Below are positions 8,420 to 16,689 of a stretch of 64,000 nt of DNA, piece by piece (within the stretch, counting starts at the first letter, position 1; every line of letters starts with the position of its first letter). Origin of the DNA: Hyphomicrobiales bacterium (GTDB lineage Bacteria; Pseudomonadota; Alphaproteobacteria; Rhizobiales; Rhizobiaceae); assembly GCA_002709005.1 (NCBI GenBank), contig PAPH01000022.1, forward strand, positions 89,753-153,752, given 5' to 3'. The notes beneath the pieces were generated by a model that was not told the origin of the DNA, did not search any database, and saw nothing but the letters and a program-made list of their open reading frames with translations. The position numbers and the translations under genes are program-made.

Positions 8420-9429
8420 CCGAGGCCGATTTCGACATTGCGGTCTTCCGTGATTTTCTGGACGAGCGCTTCGGTCCTTCAGGCCGTTTTGCGCTGACCC
8501 GCGTTGCGGGCGGGCAGTCCAACCCGACCTACTTCGTCTCTCATGGTGATGCCGACATGGTGCTGCGCAAGAAGCCGAACGGCCCCATCCTGAAAGGCGC
8601 ACACGCGATCGATCGGGAATACCGTGTGCTTGAAGCGCTTCATCCCACCGCTGTGCCTGTTGCAAGGCCGATTCTTTTCCATGAGGAACCGGGGCTTCTT
8701 GGCACTCCGTTTTACCTCATGGAGAAAGTCGAGGGACGGGTTTTCACCGATTGTTCGCTGGCGCAGCTGCCGAAAGGCGAGCGTCGCGCGATTTGGATGG
8801 CACTTGCCGATGCGCTGGCAGTGATGCACTCGGTCAGACCGGCGGAGGTCGGTCTCGAGGATTTCGGCCGGCCGGGCAACTACTTCGAACGACAGATCAG
8901 CCGGTGGACCAGGCAATGGCATGCGTCGGACAGTGCGCCGATTCCGGCACTCGACGAACTGGCCGATTGGTTGCCGCAACACATGCCGCCCGACGATGGA
9001 CAGGTGACGCTGGCGCATGGCGATTTTCGCCTTGGCAACATGATTTTCCATCCCACCGAGCCGCGTGTCGTGGCGATACTCGACTGGGAATTGTCGACAC
9101 TGGGGCATCCGCTTGGCGATCTCGGCTTTTGCGTTATGCCCTGGCATACGTCGCCGGACGAATATGGCGGCATTCTCGGGCTGCCACTGGAGGCGCTCGG
9201 TCTGCCGGAAGAGAGCGAATTCGTGGGGCGCTATATGGCTGGGATGGCGAATTCTGCTCCCCTCATGCTCTTTCACAAGGTGTTCGCGCTGTTCCGTTTC
9301 GCCGTGATTTTCGTTGGCATTGCGGACCGTGCCCGCAGCGGAAACGCGGCCGACAGTAGTGCCGCCGAACTTGGGCCGCTTGCCGAACGCTTCGCTATCC
9401 GGGCGCTGGAACTTTCAGAAGGAACTTGA
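8416..9429 (+). CDS. APH-family phosphotransferase (ACAD10/11- or LvaA-like acyl-CoA kinase)
   Basis: 337 residues with an aminoglycoside-phosphotransferase fold. The N-lobe has GGQSNPTY (32-39) and VLRKKP. The catalytic loop is HGDFRLGN (201-208: H201, D203, N208) and the metal-binding Asp is in ILDWE (223). This is not expected to be an antibiotic kinase: this subfamily sits beside acyl-CoA dehydrogenases. In human ACAD10/11 it is fused to one, and in the bacterial levulinate (lva) pathway LvaA phosphorylates 4-hydroxyacyl-CoA. Translationally coupled to the synthetase (ATGA). It closes the operon; the next gene is convergent. The precise hydroxyacyl substrate is unknown. Confidence 0.85.
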   Translation: MTEADFDIAVFRDFLDERFGPSGRFALTRVAGGQSNPTYFVSHGDADMVLRKKPNGPILKGAHAIDREYRVLEALHPTAVPVARPILFHEEPGLLGTPFYLMEKVEGRVFTDCSLAQLPKGERRAIWMALADALAVMHSVRPAEVGLEDFGRPGNYFERQISRWTRQWHASDSAPIPALDELADWLPQHMPPDDGQVTLAHGDFRLGNMIFHPTEPRVVAILDWELSTLGHPLGDLGFCVMPWHTSPDEYGGILGLPLEALGLPEESEFVGRYMAGMANSAPLMLFHKVFALFRFAVIFVGIADRARSGNAADSSAAELGPLAERFAIRALELSEGT

Positions 9430-9564
9430 CCCTTCAATTCTCGGCGGAAAGCCCCGAGGTGCCTCGCCGGCTGAGTGGATTGACAAAGCAATTTGCAAAT
9501 TCCGCGCCGGGATCGAGGCTGACCGGTGCCACTTGGCAATTTCCAATCGAGGTTGCCCGCCGCT

Positions 9565-10374
9565 CTAGGTCTGCAGCCGGCTCATCTGGCCGAGCACCGG
9601 CACGAAGCGGGCGAAGAGCTCGGCCTGGGAGGAGATATGGCATTTCTTGTAGAGCTGCTTGCGGAATACTTTGACGGTCTGGGCGCTGATATCCATGTGC
9701 AAGGCGATCGAGGGCGACGAGTGTCCCCTCAGGATCAGCAGTGCGACCTCCGCCTGACGCCGGCTGAGATGTACATCGAGATGCTCCTGGGCGACCGTGA
9801 TGAGTAGTTCGACCAGGGAATGTTCGTCGACGTCGGGCCGTGAGAGCGGCACCGAACTGGCGGCGTGCATCTCCAGGAGCGTTCTGATCACCGGCTCATG
9901 TGCGTTGAGCGCGTTTTCATCATGGACCGAAAAGACGTCACCCGAGGTCCCGTCCTTGCCCATGCTCACGGTCACCGTCATCTCCGCGCCGACCGTCAGG
10001 ATAACGGAGATCTCGTCGCTGATGCCGATGCGGCCATAATACCACTCGTAATACCGACTGCGTCGGAACTTGTCCGGGGCGATGTCGAGCAGTCGGTATA
10101 TCCCTGACGAACCGCGTTCGAGATGAAAATGATAGACCGGATCGAGTACGTAGGCGCCGGTGAGGTAATCGCTCTCGATAAAGCGGAACACGTCGGGCCC
10201 GGACGTCTGGCGATATTCAACTACGGGCACCCGCGAGCCGTCGAAGACAATCACCACGACGTTGTCATACGGCATGCAACTGTGAAGATAGGCGCAGAAG
10301 GCGGGATAGAAGTCCGCGCCCCCAACAGAACGGATAGCCTGCGCCAGCGATGGAGCGTCAAAGCCGGTTTTCAC
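9565..10374 (-). CDS. LuxR-family transcriptional regulator (DmfR-like by context)
   Basis: 269 residues starting at GTG (10374), with AAGGGGG eight bases upstream as its ribosome site. The C-terminal 65 residues carry a LuxR-type HTH (LSRRQAEVALLILRGHSSPSIALHMDISAQTVKVFRKQLYKK region, given here by position about 200-242). The N-terminal 190 residues are a sensor region with no receiver-domain Asp pattern and no obvious acyl-homoserine-lactone motif. It is divergent from the DMFase-like operon. The DMFase genes of Paracoccus aminophilus plasmid pAMI2 are activated by a LuxR-family protein, so local control of that operon is a good inference. Confidence 0.85.
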   Translation of the reverse strand: MKTGFDAPSLAQAIRSVGGADFYPAFCAYLHSCMPYDNVVVIVFDGSRVPVVEYRQTSGPDVFRFIESDYLTGAYVLDPVYHFHLERGSSGIYRLLDIAPDKFRRSRYYEWYYGRIGISDEISVILTVGAEMTVTVSMGKDGTSGDVFSVHDENALNAHEPVIRTLLEMHAASSVPLSRPDVDEHSLVELLITVAQEHLDVHLSRRQAEVALLILRGHSSPSIALHMDISAQTVKVFRKQLYKKCHISSQAELFARFVPVLGQMSRLQT

Positions 10375-10507
10375 GAGATACCCCCTTGGGGTTATACCCC
10401 TCTTTATACAGATTGTTATTCTGCCTGATAGTTTAAAGGGGTACTTGATTTCGGATCAACCGGTCCGGAAACATCGCCAACCGGTACAGGGCCTTCCGGA
10501 GAAAGCA
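10375..10507. promoter_or_regulatory. Divergent luxR / DMFase-like control region with repeated TACCCC
   Basis: 133 bp between the LuxR GTG and the DMFase-like ATG. TACCCC occurs at 10379-10384 and 10395-10400 in direct orientation and as GGGGTA at 10438-10443, flanking an AT-rich core (10401-10437). ACCCC-CTT-GGGGT forms a small dyad, but its left part is also the LuxR ribosome site. These repeats are candidates for LuxR binding. I could not place a convincing -35/-10 pair. Confidence 0.4.
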
Positions 10508-12589
10508 ATGGATCGACGGATCAACCACAACGCACTGAGCGTGGTCGGCTACACCACGCCCTGGGCCGTGACCTGCGGCGAGCCGGTGGACCTTCATCTA
10601 TCCTGCGCGAAGCCGCCGCAATCGATCCGGATCCGCCGGCTCGACACCCCGACGCGCGAGATACTCGACTGGCCCCTCGAACCCCTCGAGCCCGTCGGGC
10701 ATCGGACGTTCCGGCAGGGCTCTTATCTGCGCATACCCCCCAGCGAACTCGCCAAGACAGGCGGAGTGACCGGCGTCGGGTTCGAACTGTTCCTGACCAT
10801 CAACGAGGGCGCGCGAATGCTGGTCGACAGCGGCGATCTGGCGCTTGCGCTGTGCGGATCGCGGCTATCGCTCGTTTGCGGCGGCGCCTCCACCGACACC
10901 GGGATCGATCTGCCGCAGCGGATCTGGCTCGACGCTTCACTGACCCTCTCCGCCGGGTCCGCGCGGATCGAGATCCGCTCCCTCGATAGCCTCGCTCCCT
11001 TTGAGGCGACCGCCGAGATCGAATGCGGACCGTCGCGCCTCGGAGAACACGACGTGCTTCTCGGCTCCGACGCGAAATTCGCGCTTCCTTGCCTCAATGC
11101 GAAAATCTCCGGCCTCCGGATCGAGACGCCGCAGGGGACGGTGCGCTGGCGGTTTCCCACGATTCTCCCGGACGGCCCGATCACGTCGCAGGAGGGGCCC
11201 TCGACCCTGCACGTCGAGGCGGTGAACCTGCCGACCTTCTGCGTCACCTCCCCGCGCTGGGACGGCTCCACCTTCGATCCACGCGTCGCCCCCGCCCATT
11301 ATGACGCGGTTCACATCCACGACGACGACATGGCGGCGCTGGACTGGCCGTCATCCTGTCGGGTGCGGGTGCCTCTCGATGCTCAATCCGGGATTTACGC
11401 CTTCGAGGTCGACTGCGGCGAGAGGGCCGAACAGATCGTCTTCTTCCTCTCCGCCGACAGGCCCATCGCCCCGCTGGTCTTTGTCGTGCCCACCGCCACC
11501 TATCTGGCCTATGCCGACGAATACCTGCCGCCGCATCTCTATCCCTGGCTGTGCGAAGACCGCGGACACCGGCTGGCCGTCGATAACGATTTCAAATCGC
11601 TCTACGATTTCCATCGCGACCTGAGCGGCGTGTCGATCTGCTCCTACCGCAAGCCCAAGGCGACCCTGCGCGAGGACTACCGCTATCCGCTCGGCGACTG
11701 TCCGCACAATCTTCCCGTCGACCTGCATTTCCTGCGGTTCTGCCGCAGCCACGGCATCGCCATCGACGTCATCACCGACCACGACCTGCACAGCCGCGGG
11801 CCTGCGGCGCTGACCCCCTATCGCGCCGTCGTCACCGGCAGCCATCCCGAATATATGTCGGTCGAGATGGAGGGCGCCTATCGGGCTTTTGCAGCAGGCG
11901 GCGGTTCCATCGCCTATCTTGGCGGCAACGGTTTTGCCGGAACGGTGGCGTTCCGCGACGACCTGATGGAATTGCGGCGCTCGCCGCTCGAGGCCGGGCG
12001 CACATGGGACGGACCGGTCGGCGAGCAGGCCTTCGCGATCACCAACGAACCGGGCGGCCATCTGCGCTCGCGCGGGCGCGGCGAGTTCAGCCTCACAGGC
12101 GTGGGCATCGCACTGATGGGGTTCGAACGGGGCCGGCCGTTCAGCCGCACCGAGGCCAGCCGTGACGAGGCCTGCGCCTGGCTGTTTGACGGCGTGGAGG
12201 ACGAGACCTTCGGCCGCGACGGCATCGTCCTCGGCGCCGCGGCGGGCTACGAGGTCGACGCCGTCGACCGCCGGCTCGGTACTTCCGACGAGGTCAAGGT
12301 CGTGGCCCGGGCGACCGGCTTTCCCGACAGCTTCTTTCACGATCCGTCGCGCTGGTACACCGGCGGCGAGACCGAAATGGCAGGCCGGCGCTGTGCCGAA
12401 ATGACGATCCGCAATCTCGCGTCGGGTGGCCTCATCTTTTCCGCCAGCTCGGTCGCCTGGCTGGGCGCGCTCCCCGCCGGAGCGGAGATGAACGATGTCG
12501 GCCGGATCACCCTCAATCTTCTCGACCGGATTTCGAAAGCTTCCCAGGAAGACCCCAAGACAGGTTCATCAGCAACCAGAAAACAATGA
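10508..12589 (+). CDS. N,N-dimethylformamidase large-subunit-like protein (DmfA2-like)
   Basis: 693 residues from the ATG at 10508, chosen because GGAG (10498-10501) is well spaced; the frame is open to 10445. The C-terminal half resembles the N,N-dimethylformamidase beta-subunit C-terminal domain: ATYLAYADEY near 331-339, GSHPEYMS at 444-451, GGGSIAYLGGNGF near 464-476 and a MELRRS segment near 487. Characterised DMFase is an iron enzyme with two Tyr and one carboxylate as ligands; the HPEY Tyr (449) is a candidate ligand. The N-terminal half has lectin-like beta segments (ARMLVDSGDLALALCG). No DmfA1-type small subunit is present nearby. Probably an amidase on an unknown N-substituted amide. 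Confidence 0.72.
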   Translation: MDRRINHNALSVVGYTTPWAVTCGEPVDLHLSCAKPPQSIRIRRLDTPTREILDWPLEPLEPVGHRTFRQGSYLRIPPSELAKTGGVTGVGFELFLTINEGARMLVDSGDLALALCGSRLSLVCGGASTDTGIDLPQRIWLDASLTLSAGSARIEIRSLDSLAPFEATAEIECGPSRLGEHDVLLGSDAKFALPCLNAKISGLRIETPQGTVRWRFPTILPDGPITSQEGPSTLHVEAVNLPTFCVTSPRWDGSTFDPRVAPAHYDAVHIHDDDMAALDWPSSCRVRVPLDAQSGIYAFEVDCGERAEQIVFFLSADRPIAPLVFVVPTATYLAYADEYLPPHLYPWLCEDRGHRLAVDNDFKSLYDFHRDLSGVSICSYRKPKATLREDYRYPLGDCPHNLPVDLHFLRFCRSHGIAIDVITDHDLHSRGPAALTPYRAVVTGSHPEYMSVEMEGAYRAFAAGGGSIAYLGGNGFAGTVAFRDDLMELRRSPLEAGRTWDGPVGEQAFAITNEPGGHLRSRGRGEFSLTGVGIALMGFERGRPFSRTEASRDEACAWLFDGVEDETFGRDGIVLGAAAGYEVDAVDRRLGTSDEVKVVARATGFPDSFFHDPSRWYTGGETEMAGRRCAEMTIRNLASGGLIFSASSVAWLGALPAGAEMNDVGRITLNLLDRISKASQEDPKTGSSATRKQ

Positions 12590-12599
12590 GGATAACAGC

Positions 12600-13565
12600 A
12601 TGCTAAAAACACTCGCACTCGCGACGGCAATCGCCGCTTCGTCTCTCGGCGCGGCCCATGCCGACACCGTCAAACTCGGCCTGCAGCCGTGGCTCGGATA
12701 CGGCCCGCTCTGGGTCGCCGAGGAAAAGGGGTTCTTCAAGGACCACAACGTTGACGTCGCCCTGACCACCTTCAACTGGGACCAGGACATGACCGCCGCA
12801 CTCGCCAGCGGCAATCTCGACGTCATCGCCAGCGCCACCAACGGCATGGTGACCAACTTCAATCAGGACGTCGACCAGAAGGGCTTTCTGATCATGGACC
12901 TGTCCTTTGAGGCCGACGGCATCATCGCCGGCGACGGCATCGCCTCGATCGCCGACCTGAAGGGCAAGAAGGTCGCCTTCGAATCCGGCGCCACCAGCGA
13001 CCTGCTGATCAATTACGCGCTCAAGGAAAACGGCATGACGCTCGCTGATATCGAGCACGTCCCGATGGGCGCCTCGGAAGCAGGCCTTGCGCTGATCGCC
13101 GGCCGCGTCGACGCCGCCGTCACCTATGAGCCCTATATCTCGACCACACTGTCGCAGGGCGAAGGCCACTCTGTGATCTACACCGCGGCGGAAAAGCCCG
13201 GTCTGATCGGTGACATGCTGACCGCGTCGTCGGAATGGATCAAGGCCAACCCCGAGGACGTCAAGGGACTGATTCTCGCCTGGGACGACGCCATCAACTT
13301 CATCCGCGCCAATCCCGAGGAAGGCAAGGCGATGATCGCCAAGGCGGTCGGCAGCCCGATGGAAGAGTTCGAGCCGGCCTTCGAGGGCGTTCGGCTTTAT
13401 AACGTCGCCGAGAACGTCGACGCGCTGAAGGGTGAATTCCAGGCATCGCTGCAGACGGTCGGTGAAATCCTCCAGGCCACCAACCCGGACAACATCAAGA
13501 CGGTCCCCGCCGCCGAGGACCTGCTGATGATGGACGCGCTCAACGCGGTTGCGGCCAAGCAGTAA
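12600..13565 (+). CDS. ABC transporter substrate-binding protein, NMT1/SsuA/TauA type
   Basis: 321 residues starting at the ATG at 12600, preceded by GAGGATAACAGC. The signal peptide is MLKTLALATAIAASSLGAAHA, cleaved before DTVKL. The mature part begins KLGLQPWLGYGPLWVAEEKG, the hallmark opening of nitrate/sulfonate/taurine/thiamine-precursor binding proteins. A hinge-type segment KGKKVAFESGATSD follows. It captures its ligand in the periplasm for the permease and ATPase directly downstream. The ligand is not determined; the neighbouring DMFase-like enzyme suggests a small amide or N-substituted compound, which is inference. Confidence 0.88.
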   Translation: MLKTLALATAIAASSLGAAHADTVKLGLQPWLGYGPLWVAEEKGFFKDHNVDVALTTFNWDQDMTAALASGNLDVIASATNGMVTNFNQDVDQKGFLIMDLSFEADGIIAGDGIASIADLKGKKVAFESGATSDLLINYALKENGMTLADIEHVPMGASEAGLALIAGRVDAAVTYEPYISTTLSQGEGHSVIYTAAEKPGLIGDMLTASSEWIKANPEDVKGLILAWDDAINFIRANPEEGKAMIAKAVGSPMEEFEPAFEGVRLYNVAENVDALKGEFQASLQTVGEILQATNPDNIKTVPAAEDLLMMDALNAVAAKQ

Positions 13566-13572
13566 ACGAAAA

Positions 13573-13600
13573 GGCCGGCGATCCTTCGCGGTCGCCGGCC
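13573..13600 (+). terminator. Stem-loop between binding-protein and permease genes
   Basis: Perfect 9-bp stem GGCCGGCGA / TCGCCGGCC with a 10-base loop, eight bases after the SBP stop. No T-run follows and the operon continues. Hairpins at this position commonly protect the upstream transcript and raise binding-protein levels over the membrane components. Confidence 0.6.
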
Positions 13601-13625
13601 CTCTCGCCCTTGAAGGAAAATCGCC

Positions 13626-14459
13626 GTGTCCGCACCGCAATCGCGTCAACCGCGCCCCCGCAAGAAATCCGCAAGCCTGTTCCAGCTGCGACAGGACATT
13701 CCTGACCGCGTGTTCTTCGCCGCCGGCTTCGTGATTCCGGCCGCCCTGCTCTTGATCTGGTGGCTGGTCGCCTCACTGGGGCTGGTCAAGCCCCTTTTCC
13801 TGCCGGGTCCGTTGAGCGTCATCGGAGAAGGCTGGCGGCAACTCACGGAGGGCATCCTTTTCGAGGACGCCTCGGTGAGCATCTACCGCATCGTGGTGGG
13901 CTGGGCGGTGGCCACGATCGTCGCGGTTCCCGTCGGCATCCTGATGGGCAATTACAGGCTGGTCGAAGGCCTCTTCGAGCCGCTGATTTCGACCGCGCGC
14001 TACATGCCGGTCGTGGCGCTGATCCCGCTGTCGATCCTGTGGGCCGGCATCGGCGACGGTCAGAAGATCCTGATCCTGTTCCTGGGCACCTTCTTCCAGC
14101 AGGCCCTCATGATCATGGACAACGTCAAGAACATCGACATCAACCTGATCCGGGCGGGCCAGACGCTCGGTTTCACCAACAACGAAATTCTCAGGCGGAT
14201 CATCCTGCCGGCCGCGCTCCCCGGAATCTGGGACACTTTCCGCATCACCATCGGCTGGACCTGGACCTATCTTGTTGTCGCTGAACTGGTTGCCGCGAAC
14301 TCCGGCCTGGGCAGGCGGATCATGGATGCGCAGCGCTATCTTTCCACCGACACGATCCTGTTCGGAACGCTGTTCATAGGCCTGCTCGGCCTGTTGACGG
14401 ACTATCTGTTCAAACGCGCCGGCAAATCGCTTTTCAAATGGAGCAGCCAGACCCGATGA
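13626..14459 (+). CDS. ABC transporter permease, SsuC/TauC type
   Basis: 277 residues with a GTG start at 13626 (the preceding TTGAAGGAAAATCGCC holds the ribosome site). About six membrane helices; the first is FVIPAALLLIWWLVASLGLV. A BPD-transport loop of the EAA type is seen around residues 175-195 (LIRAGQTLGFTNNEILRRI), which docks onto the ATPase. Belongs to the family that moves nitrate, sulfonates, taurine or pyrimidine precursors. It follows the SBP across a hairpin and overlaps the ATPase gene, completing a three-gene importer. Ligand unassigned. Confidence 0.9.
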   Translation: MSAPQSRQPRPRKKSASLFQLRQDIPDRVFFAAGFVIPAALLLIWWLVASLGLVKPLFLPGPLSVIGEGWRQLTEGILFEDASVSIYRIVVGWAVATIVAVPVGILMGNYRLVEGLFEPLISTARYMPVVALIPLSILWAGIGDGQKILILFLGTFFQQALMIMDNVKNIDINLIRAGQTLGFTNNEILRRIILPAALPGIWDTFRITIGWTWTYLVVAELVAANSGLGRRIMDAQRYLSTDTILFGTLFIGLLGLLTDYLFKRAGKSLFKWSSQTR

Positions 14460-15271
14460 ACACCACAGCGAAAACGGCCGGCCCGCCCCCCACGATCTCC
14501 GTCGACGGCGTGGGCCGAAACTTCACCGTGTCGGGCCAGACCCTCGTAGCCATCGAAAAGATCGACCTCGACATTCAGCAAAACGAGTTCGTCTCAATCG
14601 TCGGCACCTCCGGCTGCGGAAAGTCCACGCTTCTCAACATGATCGGCGGCCTCGACGAACCGACCTCCGGTGAAATCCGCATCGACGGAGTGCCCGTCGA
14701 CGGGCCGGGCCGCGATCGCGGGTTCGTGTTTCAGACCTACTCCCTGTTCGAATGGATGACGGTGGAGGGAAACATCCGTTTCGCGCTGGAAAAAAGCACC
14801 TTCGCCCGCGCCGAGAAGGACGAACTGGTCCGCCATTTCATCCACGCCGTCGGCCTGTCGGGTTTCGAAAAGGCCTACCCCAAGCAGCTGTCCGGCGGCA
14901 TGAAGCAGCGCGTCGCGATCGCCCGGGCGCTGGTCTACAAGCCTTCAATCCTGCTGATGGACGAGCCTTTCGGTGCGCTCGACGCCCAGACCCGCGGCAT
15001 GATGCAGGAACTGCTTCTGAAGATCTGGGAGGACCACAAGGTCACGGTGGTGTTCATTACCCATGACGTCGACGAGGCGATTTTCCTCGCCGACCGGGTG
15101 ATCGTGCTGGCCAGCCGTCCAGGGCGGATCAAGAAGGACATGCGGATCGACCTCGACCGGCCGCGATCCTACGAGGTCCTCACCGATCCGAAATTCGCCG
15201 CCTACAAGCGCGAAGTCCTCACCGACATCCGCGAGGAAACGCTCAAGGCGCTTGGCGCGGGGCAGGCCTAG
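14456..15271 (+). CDS. ABC transporter ATP-binding protein, SsuB/TauB type
   Basis: 271 residues starting at the ATG at 14456 (ATGA overlap with the permease); an ATG at 14438 is also in frame and would add six residues. Walker A is GTSGCGKST near 54-62, the ABC signature is [15 protein letters not shown] near 147-161, and Walker B is ILLMDEPFGALD. The H-loop is in VFITHDVDEAIFLADRV. It energises the NMT1-type importer encoded with it. The C-terminus SRPGRIKKDMRIDLDRPRS is typical of SsuB/TauB. The HisD-like gene starts 45 bp later and is probably co-transcribed. Confidence 0.92.
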   Translation: MNTTAKTAGPPPTISVDGVGRNFTVSGQTLVAIEKIDLDIQQNEFVSIVGTSGCGKSTLLNMIGGLDEPTSGEIRIDGVPVDGPGRDRGFVFQTYSLFEWMTVEGNIRFALEKSTFARAEKDELVRHFIHAVGLSGFEKAYPKQLSGGMKQRVAIARALVYKPSILLMDEPFGALDAQTRGMMQELLLKIWEDHKVTVVFITHDVDEAIFLADRVIVLASRPGRIKKDMRIDLDRPRSYEVLTDPKFAAYKREVLTDIREETLKALGAGQA

Positions 15272-15316
15272 GCCGATTCCCCTCCGCTCGACCGTTCAAC
15301 GAAAAGACCAAGACAC

Positions 15317-16630
15317 ATGACATCATCCATCAGGATTCACGACCTGGGCGCCCTGTCGGACGCCCAACGCCTCACCCTGCTGCAGCGAACCGAAAACGAC
15401 CTGTCCTATTTCTTAGAGCGGGTTCCGGCCATCGTGGAAGCGGTCAGGACCGAGGGCGACGAGGCGCTGGCCCGTTTCGCCCGCGACTACGACCACGCGC
15501 CCGTCACCGCCGACGACATCGCGGCCACCGAGGCCGATTTCGACGCCGCCTTCGCAAGCCTCGAGCCGGAGATGATCGAGACCCTGCGCTATGCCGCCGA
15601 CAATATCCGCCGCTACCATCAGGCCCAGATGCCGGGCGAGATGTGGATGAAGGAGATCCGCCCCGGCGTGCTGGTGGGCGAACGCTTCACGCCGATCGAC
15701 AGCGTGGCGCTCTACTCCCCGCGCGGCAAGGGCTCCTTCCCCTCGGTGACTTTGATGACGGCGATTCCGGCGGTGGTGGCCGGCGTTGAGCACGTCATCA
15801 TCCTGACGCCCCCCGGGCCGGACGGCAAGGTCGATCCCGCCACGCTGGTCGCGGCCAGGCTGTCGGGCGTCGAAAAGGTGTTCAAGGCCGGCGGCGCGCA
15901 GGCCGTGGCCGCCGCCGCCTACGGCACTGAAACCATTCCCCGCTGCCTGAAGATCGAAGGGCCCGGCAGCCCCTGGTTCATGGCCGCCAAGCAAGTGCTG
16001 GCCGGGCGCATCGAATCGCGCCTGCCCGCAGGTCCGAGCGAAAGCCTGATCTTCGTCGACGAAACCAGCGATCCCCGCATCGCCGCGCTCGATCTCCTGG
16101 TGGAATCCGAGCACGGGGCCGACAGTTCCGTGTTCCTGGTCACCTGCTCGCGCGCCTTTGCCGAAGCGGTCTGCGCCGCTGCGCCGGAATTCTGGGCACG
16201 CATGGCGCCGCGCCGGGTCGAATTCTCGCAGGCCGTGCTGGGCGGCGAGAATGGCGGCGTCGTTCTCGCCGGGTCCCTCGAGGAGGCCTACCGCTTCATC
16301 AACGATTACGCGCCCGAACATCTCCAGATCCTGTCGAAGACGCCTTTCGCGCATCTCACGCATATTCGCAACGCCTCGGAAATCCTGCTCGGCGAAGAGA
16401 CCGCCGCTGCGATCGCCAATTACATGATGGGCCCCAATTGCGTCCTGCCCACCTCGGGGGCCGCCAAGGTGCATTCCCCGCTCGGCGTCCATGATTTTCT
16501 CAAGAGCGCCTCGGTGGGGCACATGACGGCAAAAGGGTATGCCGAAATGGCCCCCCATACCCACCGCTTCGCGACTTATGAGGGGTTTGACGCCCACGCC
16601 AATTCGGTGTCGGAATTGCGCCGGTCCTAG
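15317..16630 (+). CDS. Histidinol-dehydrogenase-family paralogue (HisD/HpsN-like)
   Basis: 437 residues, aligning along the full length of HisD. The catalytic Glu-His pair is kept (APEH: E334, H335), as are two zinc-ligand His residues (H266 in ESEHG, H427 in EGFDAH). By alignment with E. coli HisD, the ligand Gln259 is Glu263 here, the ligand Asp360 is Asn368, and His367 is Cys375. HisD makes histidine from histidinol in two NAD-dependent oxidations; relatives such as HpsN oxidise other alcohols. The altered site and the operon (amidase-like enzyme plus importer) argue against the biosynthetic enzyme. It may oxidise an amino-alcohol or another hydroxylated compound. The adjacent hut genes make a histidinol-related substrate conceivable. 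Confidence 0.82.
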   Translation: MTSSIRIHDLGALSDAQRLTLLQRTENDLSYFLERVPAIVEAVRTEGDEALARFARDYDHAPVTADDIAATEADFDAAFASLEPEMIETLRYAADNIRRYHQAQMPGEMWMKEIRPGVLVGERFTPIDSVALYSPRGKGSFPSVTLMTAIPAVVAGVEHVIILTPPGPDGKVDPATLVAARLSGVEKVFKAGGAQAVAAAAYGTETIPRCLKIEGPGSPWFMAAKQVLAGRIESRLPAGPSESLIFVDETSDPRIAALDLLVESEHGADSSVFLVTCSRAFAEAVCAAAPEFWARMAPRRVEFSQAVLGGENGGVVLAGSLEEAYRFINDYAPEHLQILSKTPFAHLTHIRNASEILLGEETAAAIANYMMGPNCVLPTSGAAKVHSPLGVHDFLKSASVGHMTAKGYAEMAPHTHRFATYEGFDAHANSVSELRRS

Positions 16631-16689
16631 GCCTTGCGCCTCATCTCTAACGCCGTCGGATAAGCGGAGGGATGACCCGGTGGAGGGTC

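Noticed and set aside
6686..8665. 659-codon open frame on the - strand
   Set aside because: Opposite the acyl-CoA synthetase and kinase genes, both strongly supported; no recognisable domain in the antisense product.
8416..9429. Aminoglycoside resistance phosphotransferase
   Set aside because: The fold is shared, but the subfamily and the acyl-CoA dehydrogenase/ligase context point to acyl-CoA metabolism.
15317..16630. Annotation as biosynthetic hisD
   Set aside because: No other his biosynthesis gene is nearby, two metal-ligand positions differ, and the gene ends a catabolic-type operon.
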